Part shown: piece by piece, positions 26,366 through 35,035 of the stretch
Layout: every line of letters starts with the position of its first letter
How positions within the stretch are numbered: position 1 is the stretch's first letter
Source: Tichowtungia aerotolerans
GTDB lineage: Bacteria > Verrucomicrobiota > Kiritimatiellia > Kiritimatiellales > Tichowtungiaceae
DNA length: 64,000 nt
Direction of reading: 5' to 3'
Assembly (NCBI RefSeq): GCF_009905215.1
Contig: NZ_CP047593.1
Location: 3,290,900-3,354,899, forward strand
Notes under the pieces: model-generated
Told to the model about the DNA's origin: nothing
Seen by the model: only the letters and a program-made list of their open reading frames with translations
Database searches by the model: none
Translations under genes and position numbers: made by a program

Positions 26366-28636
26366 ATGAAAAATGTTGGTCTGTTTTTTTGTTCACCTTT
26401 CAAGGGGTTAGTGATCCTGTTTCTGGGATGTAATATGTCTGCTGTCTGGGCTGAAACCATCAGTCAGGATGAGGCCCTTGAGTATGGTCGCAACTGGCTG
26501 GGTCTTCAGGCTGATTCTTTAAGCAGCAATTCTGTTTCCGTGGCGGCAAGTGCTGAACCCGATATCGTGATTGTGACTTACACCCTGAAGGATTCCTCCG
26601 GAACTCCAACTGTATATGTACTGGATGCCGCATCGCAGGGATTTCTGATTCTTTCCGCGGATGATCGGGTCCAGCCTGTGCTGGGCTACGGAGATAAGCT
26701 GCCGGAAAACTCAGAAATCCCTCCTAATGTGAAGTATTGGCTGCAGAGCATGAGTGCGCAGATCGAAGTCGTACGGGCGTCGGCTGGCACATCCGTTCAT
26801 TCCGGCTGGTCGGATCCGACGGTTTCTCGGGTCGCTGCCGTTGCCGCTACCGATGCTTCCTCTGGAGATATCGGGCCTCTTCTGCAGACTGCCTGGCATC
26901 AAGGAGATTTCTATAACGCATACTGTCCTGCGGATCCGGATGCAACAACCGGGAATGGCTTAACGTGGGCAGGGTGTGTTGCCACTGCAATGGCGCAAGT
27001 GATGCGGTATTATGAATATCCCTTCCGCGGTCGCTATTCATTTGCCTATGAAGATGAGCGCTACGGAACTCAATCTGAGAATTTCGGTCAGCACATTTAT
27101 AACTGGACCAATATGCCTAATCAGCTCACTGCCACAAATCTGGATGTCTGCCGCCTGATCCGGGACTGTGGCGTTGCTGTTAAAATGATTTATGGGCCGG
27201 ATAGCTCCGGTAGTTATACTAGAAGTGTTCTTGACGCCATGGCTCTGTATTTCGGGTATTCAATCCATGCGAACATGGTGGTTCGGATGGCGTCTGGAGA
27301 GGAGTCGGAATCATGGAAAACAATGCTTTTGAACGAACTTATAGCGGCTCGTCCCGTTTTTTATGCTGGGAAACAGCCCGATAATCAGTCAGGGCATGCT
27401 TTTGTTTGCGACGGATATCGCGCTTCCGATGATACCTTTCATTTTAATTGGGGTTGGCGTGGCTATTACAACGGATATTATTCTGTCAATGATCTTTCAC
27501 CCAGTTCCGTTGATTACAACGGAAGACAGTATATGCTGTTAGGACTGCAGCCCCAAAGTCCTATGCCGAATGTTTTGCTGCTTTCAAGGAACGGAGCCGG
27601 AACGTGGGAACGAGTCGTTGATGCAAATGAGGACGGCATCAAATTAAAGGATAATGCCGTTGAGCCGTCCTCAGACTATTTTATTGAAATCGTCAGTTCG
27701 GGCGGCTCTCACTCCGATTGGTTGATCAGTTCAGAGCTGTATATTCCGCCAGGCACGCACGCCTCTCTGGAATTTGATTATCTGGCTTACATGGGGCCTT
27801 CATCTCTCCGGGTGTTTGTATCCACCCATGCCGGAAACTCTGTTGATCTGTTCACTAATCAGGTTGCGGAGCGGGTTGAGTCTTCCGGAATGGCCGCGCC
27901 CGACCATTGTTCGGTGTCCTTGAATGACTACGCAGGGCAGACGCTCCGTATCGGCGTCGAAGTGTATGAAACCTCTGCTTATACAATCATGGACAACTTT
28001 GCTGTATATTCCACGGTTCCGGTTACGGTTGTCGGGGCGGGCCATGGAACGGTTCGGCCGGACGACGTTGTGGAAATTCCCTACCTGCATGATGGTCAGT
28101 TTGATGTCGAAGCGGATCCGTATTACCACATTGCCTCTATCGTAACCAACGGACAGAAATGGGCGGACGACTCAATTCTTTCCGGTATACCCCAGACCAA
28201 TCTGGTATGGAGCCAGTTAACCACGGCCTCGACGATGACGGTATGTTTTGCGGAAAATACGGCTCCGGCAGGAACGCCGGAGTGGTGGCTGGCCGAGCAT
28301 GGTTTGACCAATGATGCCGTTGCTGTGGAAGAGTCAAACGATCAGGACGGGGACGGCTTTTCGGCATGCGATGAATTTATTGCCGGCACTGTTCCCACCG
28401 ATCCGCAATCACGGTTCTATGCGTCTTCCTGTACGTCAGTTGCCGGGGGACAGTGGGAGCTGACCTGGCCCAGCGTAAGCGGTCGGGTTTATTCCGTTGA
28501 ATGGACTCCCAGTCTTAGTGATCAGGATTTTTCAGTATTGGCCACCAATATCATCGCTTCGCCGCCGATCAACTCCGTGACGCTGCCTGCCGCAGAACGC
28601 AATGTGTTTTATCGACTCACTGTTGGACGACAATAA
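26366..28636 (+). CDS. secreted C10-family (streptopain-like) cysteine peptidase
   Basis: The 756-residue protein has an N-terminal hydrophobic signal, a Spi-like propeptide region (TISQDEALEYGRNWLG to about residue 130) and a C10 catalytic domain. The catalytic Cys204 lies in TWAGCVATAMAQVM and His344 in SGHAFVCDGY, followed by FHFNWGWRGYYNGYY. C-terminal to this are beta-rich segments, including an MAM-like region, an InlB-like stretch (VVGAGHGTVRPDDVVEI) and a final YSVEWTPSL domain common in secreted PVC proteins. C10 enzymes are made as inactive precursors. It probably degrades protein outside the cell. It is transcribed alone. Confidence 0.87.
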   Translation: MKNVGLFFCSPFKGLVILFLGCNMSAVWAETISQDEALEYGRNWLGLQADSLSSNSVSVAASAEPDIVIVTYTLKDSSGTPTVYVLDAASQGFLILSADDRVQPVLGYGDKLPENSEIPPNVKYWLQSMSAQIEVVRASAGTSVHSGWSDPTVSRVAAVAATDASSGDIGPLLQTAWHQGDFYNAYCPADPDATTGNGLTWAGCVATAMAQVMRYYEYPFRGRYSFAYEDERYGTQSENFGQHIYNWTNMPNQLTATNLDVCRLIRDCGVAVKMIYGPDSSGSYTRSVLDAMALYFGYSIHANMVVRMASGEESESWKTMLLNELIAARPVFYAGKQPDNQSGHAFVCDGYRASDDTFHFNWGWRGYYNGYYSVNDLSPSSVDYNGRQYMLLGLQPQSPMPNVLLLSRNGAGTWERVVDANEDGIKLKDNAVEPSSDYFIEIVSSGGSHSDWLISSELYIPPGTHASLEFDYLAYMGPSSLRVFVSTHAGNSVDLFTNQVAERVESSGMAAPDHCSVSLNDYAGQTLRIGVEVYETSAYTIMDNFAVYSTVPVTVVGAGHGTVRPDDVVEIPYLHDGQFDVEADPYYHIASIVTNGQKWADDSILSGIPQTNLVWSQLTTASTMTVCFAENTAPAGTPEWWLAEHGLTNDAVAVEESNDQDGDGFSACDEFIAGTVPTDPQSRFYASSCTSVAGGQWELTWPSVSGRVYSVEWTPSLSDQDFSVLATNIIASPPINSVTLPAAERNVFYRLTVGRQ

Positions 28637-28753
28637 TTATTCGGACTATGGGGCCTACCGGGCAGAAAAGTCTGCTGCCGTTCTGTGCCTGTCCTTTTGA
28701 TTCGCTTTTATTTATGTTCATTCGTGGTAAAAAACCGCTATTTTGGTTTTTTT

Positions 28754-29377
28754 ATGAAAACGACGATTTATCTGATACGGCACGGGCAGACGGAGTGGAA
28801 TGTGGAGCGCCGCATGCAGGGGCGAGCCGATTCGCCGCTGACTCTGCAGGGCGTTGAGGCGGCCGAACGGCTCGCACCGAAAATTCCACCGGTCAGCGCG
28901 GTTTATTCATCCCCAAGCGGGCGGACGATGCAGACGGCCCGTATTTTGTTTGGAAGCCGCGAAGTTGTTGTGTGCGACGACCGGCTGCTGGAAATCAATC
29001 TAGGCGACTGGGAAGGGAGGCTGCAGGCGGATCTGGATCTTGAAGATCCGGAACAGCATCCCAACTTCTGGAAGGCGCCGCATCTGTTCAAGAAGGAGGG
29101 GGCGGAAACCTTTTCCGATGTCGCGGGGCGCGCTGCTGGATTTCTTGATGAGATTTCTGGGCGGCACGCCGGGCAGTCCGTGGCGGTTGTTTCGCACACG
29201 ACGGTGATCCGCTCAATGCTCTTTTCCGTTGAGCCGCGCGACCTGTCGGGATTCTGGAGGCCGCCGGCGGTTTATCCGGCCAGCATCAGCGAGGTCGTGA
29301 TTGTCGACGGCGTTTCCCGCATCGTCCGCTTCGGATGCACCGCTCATCATGAGCACAGCCATTGCGGAGCCTACTAG
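28754..29377 (+). CDS. histidine phosphatase family protein
   Basis: The phosphoglycerate-mutase fold is shown by IYLIRHGQTEWNVERRMQG (catalytic RHG), LTLQGVEAAERLA, VYSSPSGRTMQTA, LLEINLGDWEG and VAVVSHTTVIRSML. Such enzymes remove phosphate from sugars, nucleotides or cobalamin intermediates; the substrate cannot be told. I chose ATG 28754 because the motif begins at residue 9, as is usual, although no ribosome-binding site precedes it. The end, HHEHSHCGAY, is His/Cys-rich and unusual. It precedes the ABC transporter by 80 bp. Confidence 0.9.
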   Translation: MKTTIYLIRHGQTEWNVERRMQGRADSPLTLQGVEAAERLAPKIPPVSAVYSSPSGRTMQTARILFGSREVVVCDDRLLEINLGDWEGRLQADLDLEDPEQHPNFWKAPHLFKKEGAETFSDVAGRAAGFLDEISGRHAGQSVAVVSHTTVIRSMLFSVEPRDLSGFWRPPAVYPASISEVVIVDGVSRIVRFGCTAHHEHSHCGAY

Positions 29378-29383
29378 ACAGTT

Positions 29384-29441
29384 TGTCTCCGAAAAATAGA
29401 GACATTTGACTCGGACGAGGTAAAACAGGGGGCGTTTTACC
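29384..29441 (+). promoter_or_regulatory. two inverted repeats in the leader of the ABC transporter
   Basis: TGTCTC (29384-29389) pairs with GAGACA (29399-29404). GGTAAAAC (29419-29426) pairs perfectly with GTTTTACC (29434-29441), ending 16 bases before the ATG. They could be operators for a repressor or RNA hairpins near the ribosome-binding site. No poly-T follows, so a simple terminator is less likely. Confidence 0.45.
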
Positions 29442-29457
29442 GATCTGGAGAAGAACC

Positions 29458-31224
29458 ATGCTTGTTTCCCCGCGCAGCCCGCTTGAGTACAGTTTCCGCA
29501 GCGAACGCCCCGTACGCACGCTTTTCAGCCTTTTGCGCCGCAAACGGCTGTATTATGTGGTGACGGTGCTGATGCTGATTCTGAAGCATTCGCCGATGTG
29601 GATTATTCCGTTTCTGACTGCGCGGGTGATCAATACATTGGCCGACCCGAAGCTTTATCCGGTTTCTCAGCTGCCGTTTTACTTTGGAGCTGTTGTGATA
29701 TTGACGGTTCAGAATGTTCCGTCGCACACCATTTATATCTCCATGCTCAGCGGCGCGGTCCGCGATTTGGAGCGAACTCTGCGCAGCGCTCTGGTAACAC
29801 GACTGCAGCATTTGTCGATTGCTTTCCATGACCGCTCAGAAACAGGGCGGCTGCAGGCTAAAGTGCTGCGGGATGTGGAGCAGATTCAGATGTTCTGTAT
29901 GCTGGTGGGCGAGGGCGGCATGGTGGCGGTTCTGTCATTCCTGTTTGCGGTGACGGTGACTGCAGTGCGTGAGCCGCGCATGCTGCTGTTCTTTCTGCTG
30001 ATGGTGCCGCTGGTGGCGTTGATGCGGACTCTGTTCGGCCGGAAAATTCAGCAGCGCAACAGTGCGTTTCGCCAGCAGGTGGAACAGATGTCCTCCGGCG
30101 TGAGCGAAATGCTTAATATGATTCCGGTCGTGCGTGCGCATGGCTTGGAAGGCGAAGCATCCCGCGAAATGAACCGCCAGTTTGAGGAGGTTAACCAGCG
30201 CGGGCGCAAACTGGACCAGATCAATGCGCTGTTCGGTGCTTCGTCATGGGTTACCTTTCAGCTTTCAATGATCGTCGGCCTGTCTGTCTTGAGCTGGTTC
30301 TGCCTGAAAGGATGGATTCCGGTCGGGGATGTTGTTTTGTATCAGTCGCTGTTCAGTATGATTATCATGTGTGTCACTCAGATGCTGACGATTTACCCGC
30401 AGCTGGCTAAAGGGCTGGAATCCGTGCGCTCTCTGGGCGAGGTTCTGGAGTACCCCGACCTCGAACACAACCGCGGGCGGCGAAAAGTGGATAGGCTTCG
30501 CGGCGAAGTTGCGTTTCGTGATGTGCTGTTCAGCTACGAGGAGGGAAAAGCGCCGGCCATTAACCGGGTTTCGCTCGATGTGACGCCCGGCGAGTGCATT
30601 GCTCTGGTTGGGCCGAGCGGTGGCGGTAAATCAACAATGATGCAGCTGCTGATCGGGTTCCGACGGCCTCAGGATGGACAGATTCTGATCGACGGGCAGA
30701 ATATGGAAGAGCTCGATATGCGCACCGTTCGCCGTTTTATTTCCGTGGTACCGCAGGAAACCATTCTGTTTTCCGGAACGATTCTGGAAAACATTGTGTA
30801 CGGGCTGTCCGATGTAAGTATGGATCAGGTGAATGAGGTGCTTGCCGCCGCCAACCTGAGTGAGCTTGTGGAGAGCCTCCCTGAAGGCATTCAGACCCGG
30901 ATCGGAGAAGACGGTGCGATGCTTTCCGGCGGTCAGCGCCAGCGCATTGCCATTGCCCGCGCACTGATTCGCAATCCGCAGATTCTGGTGCTGGACGAAG
31001 CGACGTCGGCGCTCGATGTGGTTTCTGAAAAGAAAGTGCAGGAAGCCATTGATCGCGCGGTGCAGAACCGCACCACCTTTATTGTGGCGCATCGTCTTTC
31101 AACCGTCCGCGCAGCCGACCGCATCGTGGTGATGAAAGACGGTCGGGTGGCGGAAGTCGGTTCGTATGACGAGCTGATGGCGCGCGATGGTGTCTTCCGG
31201 GAAATGCAGTCGCTTCAGCAGTAA
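29458..31224 (+). CDS. ABC exporter, fused permease and ATPase
   Basis: The 588-residue half-transporter has an N-terminal membrane domain of about 330 residues with roughly six helices, then an ATPase with Walker A GPSGGGKST, Q-loop VPQETILFSG, signature LSGGQRQR, Walker B ILVLDEATS and switch His in IVAHRLSTV. It would work as a homodimer at the inner membrane to export lipids, peptides or drugs. Nothing in the neighbourhood identifies the substrate. It converges on the sodN gene with only 6 bp between, and no terminator is visible there. Confidence 0.93.
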   Translation: MLVSPRSPLEYSFRSERPVRTLFSLLRRKRLYYVVTVLMLILKHSPMWIIPFLTARVINTLADPKLYPVSQLPFYFGAVVILTVQNVPSHTIYISMLSGAVRDLERTLRSALVTRLQHLSIAFHDRSETGRLQAKVLRDVEQIQMFCMLVGEGGMVAVLSFLFAVTVTAVREPRMLLFFLLMVPLVALMRTLFGRKIQQRNSAFRQQVEQMSSGVSEMLNMIPVVRAHGLEGEASREMNRQFEEVNQRGRKLDQINALFGASSWVTFQLSMIVGLSVLSWFCLKGWIPVGDVVLYQSLFSMIIMCVTQMLTIYPQLAKGLESVRSLGEVLEYPDLEHNRGRRKVDRLRGEVAFRDVLFSYEEGKAPAINRVSLDVTPGECIALVGPSGGGKSTMMQLLIGFRRPQDGQILIDGQNMEELDMRTVRRFISVVPQETILFSGTILENIVYGLSDVSMDQVNEVLAAANLSELVESLPEGIQTRIGEDGAMLSGGQRQRIAIARALIRNPQILVLDEATSALDVVSEKKVQEAIDRAVQNRTTFIVAHRLSTVRAADRIVVMKDGRVAEVGSYDELMARDGVFREMQSLQQ

Positions 31225-31230
31225 GCCCGA

Positions 31231-31689
31231 TCAATGTGCATGGTCGTGCGCCATGGCATCATGACCGATATACAAATGCTCAAATTCTGAGATCAGGGTG
31301 CGCAGCTTGGCGACATGCGCCTGATCAACCGTCTGCTTGGCTTTCATGCACTCAATCATGATCGCGTGCAAAGTCTTCAGCTTGGCATCATATTGTGCTG
31401 CGTCCGGTTTAATGCGCTGAGCCATGAAATAGTAGGTCACAATTTCTGTCAGCTGGTCTGCATGCAGTTCCTTGTTGTTCACCCAGCGGGTCAGCTGATT
31501 GATGTTCTGCGCGGAATCCGGTTTCAGGGCTGCGATTTCCTTCATCGATTTTTCGATGGTGGTGACATGCTCCTTCATTTCTGTAATTCGCGCGGCATCG
31601 TCGTAGATGCCGCAGGGAATTTGGCAGTGGGCGGCGGCTGTTGCGGCCAGCAGGGCAGACAGGGACAGGAATGTGAGTAACTTCTTCAT
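31231..31689 (-). CDS. sodN: nickel superoxide dismutase with Sec signal peptide
   Basis: A 20-residue signal peptide (MKKLLTFLSLSALLAATAAA) is followed directly by HCQIPCGIYDD, the nickel-hook motif of NiSOD (H-C-x-x-P-C-G-x-Y). Predicted signal cleavage would leave His1, Cys2 and Cys6, the nickel ligands, at the new N-terminus. The mature part is about 132 residues and helical, near the usual 117, and ends in a His-rich tail (HDAMAHDHAH). NiSOD converts superoxide to oxygen and peroxide. In Streptomyces, maturation needs a separate peptidase (SodX), for which I see no gene here. I use the second of two tandem ATGs because it sits 7 bases from AGGAGG. Confidence 0.9.
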   Translation of the reverse strand: MKKLLTFLSLSALLAATAAAHCQIPCGIYDDAARITEMKEHVTTIEKSMKEIAALKPDSAQNINQLTRWVNNKELHADQLTEIVTYYFMAQRIKPDAAQYDAKLKTLHAIMIECMKAKQTVDQAHVAKLRTLISEFEHLYIGHDAMAHDHAH

Positions 31690-31757
31690 CATGTTTCCTC
31701 CTTATGGAGAAACACTTTAACCCTTTCCTTTGCGCTGTAAAGATAAGTTTTTCACTC

Positions 31758-32879
31758 TTATATAGAAAAAAACTGTACGCAGGAGGGCGCGGGAACGGAA
31801 ATTTCGCTGCCGGTAAAATCCAGTTTTCCGGTTTCGGGATCGATACGGAAGACAACCACATTATCGCTGTGCATGTTCGCGGCGATCAGAAAGCGGCCGG
31901 AGGGATCGATGTTAAAGTGGCGCGGATGTTTTCCGCGCGTCGATTCATGACCGAGTGCAGTCAGTTTGCCGCTTTCCGGATCCACCGCGAAGATTGCGAG
32001 GCTTTCGTGTCCTCGGTTCCCGACATATAGAAAGCGTCCATCCGGAGTAATCTGGACTTCGGAAACGGTGTTGTCGCCGGCAAAATTCCCGGGGAGTGTT
32101 GTGCAGGTCTGGATTTCGGTGAGCGTTCCGTCGCTGTATTCATAGGCGGAAACGGTTCCGTTGAGTTCCATGCTGACGTACGCAAATTGTCCGTTGGGAT
32201 GAAACACCAGGTGGCGCGGGCCGGCACCGGGAGCGGTTGGGGTTTCTCCGAACAATGTCAGATCACCGTCATCAAAACGGTACGACAGAATCTGGTCGAT
32301 CCCCAGATCCGCAGCCAGTGCGAATTTTCCGTCCGGGGAACCATTGAACGAGTGCGTGTGCGCTTTTTCCTGTCGCTTCGGATTCGGGCCGGAGCCGCTG
32401 TGTTCGCGGACCGCGGTCGGTTCGCCGATTTCAAAGTTTTCAAGGATTGGAAGCGTTGCGCAGCAGGCTCCGCGATAGTCGGCAGCCAGCAGAAACCGGC
32501 TGTCGGGCGAGAGTGAAATGTGGCAGGGACCGCCGGTTCCGACTGCCTGAGTGTTCAGATCCGTCAATATTCCGGACGGTTCTTCAATGCGGTAGGAGCT
32601 GACAAAATGGCTGGTGCCGCCTGTAAAACTGCCGGCGGCATCCGTGGCATACAGGTATTGACCGTCGGGATGGATTACCACAAAGCCGGGGCGGATGGAG
32701 TCGCTGACATGCACCGGCTCCTCCAGTTTTCCGGTTTTTGCATCGAACAGAGCCATGTAGATGCCGCGCTGAGCACCTTTCGCCTGCGTTCCGAAATAGA
32801 CGCGGAAGAGGTCGGAAGAAGACGCGTTGGCAATCATGCCGGCGGCGAGGACGGAAGCGCAGGAAGAGTTTGTTTTCAT
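31758..32879 (-). CDS. lactonase family (6-phosphogluconolactonase-like) beta-propeller
   Basis: The 373-residue protein consists of repeated beta-propeller blades with phrases such as RPGFVVIHPDGQYLYAT, GGPCHISLSPDSRFLLAADY, GPRHLVFHPNGQFAYVS, VQITPDGRFLYVGNRGHESLAIF and HPRHFNIDPSGRFLIAAN, typical of the YbhE/Pgl lactonase family. Members hydrolyse sugar lactones; some are secreted carboxy-muconate cyclase relatives. The first 22 residues are weakly signal-like, so the location is uncertain. No other pentose phosphate genes are adjacent. Confidence 0.88.
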   Translation of the reverse strand: MKTNSSCASVLAAGMIANASSSDLFRVYFGTQAKGAQRGIYMALFDAKTGKLEEPVHVSDSIRPGFVVIHPDGQYLYATDAAGSFTGGTSHFVSSYRIEEPSGILTDLNTQAVGTGGPCHISLSPDSRFLLAADYRGACCATLPILENFEIGEPTAVREHSGSGPNPKRQEKAHTHSFNGSPDGKFALAADLGIDQILSYRFDDGDLTLFGETPTAPGAGPRHLVFHPNGQFAYVSMELNGTVSAYEYSDGTLTEIQTCTTLPGNFAGDNTVSEVQITPDGRFLYVGNRGHESLAIFAVDPESGKLTALGHESTRGKHPRHFNIDPSGRFLIAANMHSDNVVVFRIDPETGKLDFTGSEISVPAPSCVQFFSI

Positions 32880-32908
32880 GCGGGCAATCTAGCAGATTGT
32901 TTTCGGGG

Positions 32909-32925
32909 TTCCAAACCTTGGAAAA
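32909..32925. repeat. copy of the dispersed palindrome upstream of uvrC
   Basis: TTCCAAACCTTGGAAAA ends 19 bases before the uvrC ATG. A wider inverted repeat overlaps it: ATTGTTTTC (32897-32905) can pair with GAAAACAAT (32921-32929), giving two mutually exclusive hairpins. Confidence 0.75.
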
Positions 32926-32944
32926 CAATTGCTAGAGTCTCGGT

Positions 32945-34405
32945 ATGCAGTGGCCGGAAAATATTCAGAAAAAACTGAGGGAACTTCCCGACGAGCCGGG
33001 CGTTTATCTGATGCGCGGGCGCGAAGGGGCCATCATTTATGTCGGCAAAGCGGCATCGCTGCGCAAACGGGTTCAGAGTTATTTTCGTGAAAGCACATTT
33101 CGGCGTGCCGATCCCAAAATCCGAGGGCTGATCAAGTCGATCAAGGATTTCGATATCCTGGTGGTGAAAAGCGAGGCGGAGGCTTTGCTGACCGAAGGAA
33201 AGCTGATCAAGGAATACAAGCCGCGCTACAACTCCTTTTTCAAGGACGACAAGCGCTTCCCGATGCTGCGCATTGATCTGCACAAGCCGTTTCCACTGTT
33301 TGGAATCTGCCGGATCGACAAAAAGGACGGCGCGCATTATTTCGGTCCGTACGCCTCGGCGGCGGCCGCGCGAGCGGCGCTGGAGTTTGTCGAAAAGCGT
33401 TTCGGGATCCGGCAATGCCGCCCGACGGTTCCGGATGCCGACACCTATAAACACTGCAATAACGACATTATTCGTCATTGTTCAGCGCCATGCGTCGGCA
33501 AAGTGACGCCGGAAGAATATCGTGAGCGCGTTGAAACGGCCTGCGCTTTTCTGCGCGGCGAGCGGCCGGAGTTCATCAAGGAAATTCGTTCGCAGATGGA
33601 AGAGGCGGCGGCGGAGCATAAATTTGAAGAAGCCGCTGCTCTGCGCGATATGATGCTTCTGCTGCACCGTGCGATAAAGGAACGGGCGCTGGTGCGTAAA
33701 AGCGACAAAATGCGCGCCGATGACGCGCAGGCCGGGCTCGAAGAACTCGCGCGGGAACTGCAGCTCCCAAAGCCGCCGCGTGTGATCGAGTGTTTTGATA
33801 TTTCCAATATTTCCGGAACCTATGCGGTGGCCAGTATGGTCGCGGCGGTCGACGGCGTGCCGACGCCGCAGCGCTACCGCCGTTTTCGCATCAAAACCGT
33901 GGAAGGCAGTGACGATCCGCGCATGATGGCGGAAGCCGTCGGTCGCAGATACAGCCGCCTTCAAAAAGAGGGCGCGGCGTTCCCGGATCTGCTGATTGTG
34001 GACGGCGGCATTACGCAGCTGCGCGCCGCGCGTGCGGTTCTGAAAGAACTGGGCGTCGATTTGCCGTCGGTCGGGCTGGCCAAGCAGTTCGAAGAACTGG
34101 TGCGGGACGAAAAACCGACCGTGCGGCTTCCCAAAGACTCTCCGGCGCGCGCGATCGTCACCGGTTTGCGCGACGAGGCGCACCGCTTTGCCATTTCCTA
34201 TCATCGCGAACTGCGAAACAAGCGGATTCGTGAGTCCGCTCTCGATGAAATTCCTGGCATTGGGAAAAAGACCAAAGAGCGGATTTTGGCGCATTTCGGC
34301 TCGTTCGCACGCCTGCGTCGTGCTTCACTCGAAGACCTTCAGAATGCGCCGGGAATCGGCCCTAAAACTGCACAACTGATTAAGGATACATTGGAGGCAT
34401 CATGA
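32945..34405 (+). CDS. uvrC: UvrABC excinuclease subunit C, compact form
   Basis: The 486-residue protein begins with a GIY-YIG nuclease (EPGVYLMRGREGAIIYVGKA). It has the conserved cysteines of the UvrC iron-sulfur region (RQCRPTV, KHCNND, RHCSAPC), then a UVR motif (EAAAEHKFEEAAALRDMM, about 215-240). The RNase H-like nuclease follows with Asp285 in ECFDIS, LLIVDGG and the His of DEAHRFAISYHR. Two helix-hairpin-helix motifs close the protein. It makes both incisions in nucleotide excision repair. UvrC is usually about 600 residues; here about 115 residues between the UVR motif and the first catalytic Asp are absent, with no frame break. It overlaps the next gene by ATGA. Confidence 0.95.
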   Translation: MQWPENIQKKLRELPDEPGVYLMRGREGAIIYVGKAASLRKRVQSYFRESTFRRADPKIRGLIKSIKDFDILVVKSEAEALLTEGKLIKEYKPRYNSFFKDDKRFPMLRIDLHKPFPLFGICRIDKKDGAHYFGPYASAAAARAALEFVEKRFGIRQCRPTVPDADTYKHCNNDIIRHCSAPCVGKVTPEEYRERVETACAFLRGERPEFIKEIRSQMEEAAAEHKFEEAAALRDMMLLLHRAIKERALVRKSDKMRADDAQAGLEELARELQLPKPPRVIECFDISNISGTYAVASMVAAVDGVPTPQRYRRFRIKTVEGSDDPRMMAEAVGRRYSRLQKEGAAFPDLLIVDGGITQLRAARAVLKELGVDLPSVGLAKQFEELVRDEKPTVRLPKDSPARAIVTGLRDEAHRFAISYHRELRNKRIRESALDEIPGIGKKTKERILAHFGSFARLRRASLEDLQNAPGIGPKTAQLIKDTLEAS

Positions 34406-34911
34406 AAAATTTTACAGAAATCGACGTGCTGAAACTGAATGAAAGTCCGTTTCGGATGATCGGCAAGGAGTGGATGCTGGTTACGGCCGGAAGCATGGCG
34501 CAGTGGAACACCATGACCGCCAGCTGGGGCGCGATGGGAGAGCTGTGGTTTAAACCGGTTGTGTTTACTTTTTTCCGCCCGCAGCGTTACACGCTGGAAT
34601 TTGTCGAGCTCGAAGAGTTTTTCACGCTGTCGTTCTTTGATGAAAAACACCGGACGGCTCTCAATTTCTGCGGTTCCAATTCCGGGCGTGACTGCGATAA
34701 AGCGGAAAAAACCGGACTGACGCCGGTTTCGACGCCAAACGGCTCTGTGGCTTTTGGGGAAGCCCGCCTGGTGCTGGAATGCCGCAAGATGTATTTTCAG
34801 GACCTCGACCCGTCCCATTTCCTGGATCCTGAAATCAGCAAGTGCTATCCCAAAGAGGACTACCACCGCATGTTCGTCGGCGAAGTGATGACTGCCCTGC
34901 AGCACACCTGA
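34402..34911 (+). CDS. flavin reductase-like FMN-binding protein
   Basis: The 169-residue protein resembles the flavin reductase/split-barrel family: MLVTAGSMAQWNTMTASWGAMGELW, KPVVFTFFRPQRYTLEF, EEFFTLSFFDEKHRTALNFCG, and SGRDCDKAEKTGLTPV. These bind FMN and reduce flavins or act on small molecules with NAD(P)H. The gene starts inside the end of uvrC (ATGA), so it is translationally coupled to a DNA repair gene, which is unexpected and may be coincidence. Specific role unknown. Confidence 0.82.
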   Translation: MKNFTEIDVLKLNESPFRMIGKEWMLVTAGSMAQWNTMTASWGAMGELWFKPVVFTFFRPQRYTLEFVELEEFFTLSFFDEKHRTALNFCGSNSGRDCDKAEKTGLTPVSTPNGSVAFGEARLVLECRKMYFQDLDPSHFLDPEISKCYPKEDYHRMFVGEVMTALQHT

Positions 34912-34954
34912 TTTTTCCAGCCATTAAGAGCCTGAAAAATCTGTCAGGCCGTGA

Positions 34955-35008
34955 TTTCCAAACATTGGAAAAAATGGCATAAACTCCTTTTCCAATGGTT
35001 GGGAAAAC
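34955..35008. repeat. two tandem copies of the dispersed palindrome upstream of pyrB
   Basis: TTTCCAAACATTGGAAA (34955-34971) and TTTTCCAATGGTTGGGAAAA (34989-35008) have centres about 36 bp apart and end 27 bases before the pyrB ATG. It is the only gap in the window with two copies. Confidence 0.75.
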
Positions 35009-35035
35009 GCGATGTCTGGATAATCGGGAGACTTT

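Noticed and set aside
32909-32925. SOS (LexA) box upstream of uvrC
   Set aside because: The same palindrome occurs before unrelated genes such as pyrB and a MATE transporter, so an SOS-specific role is not supported.
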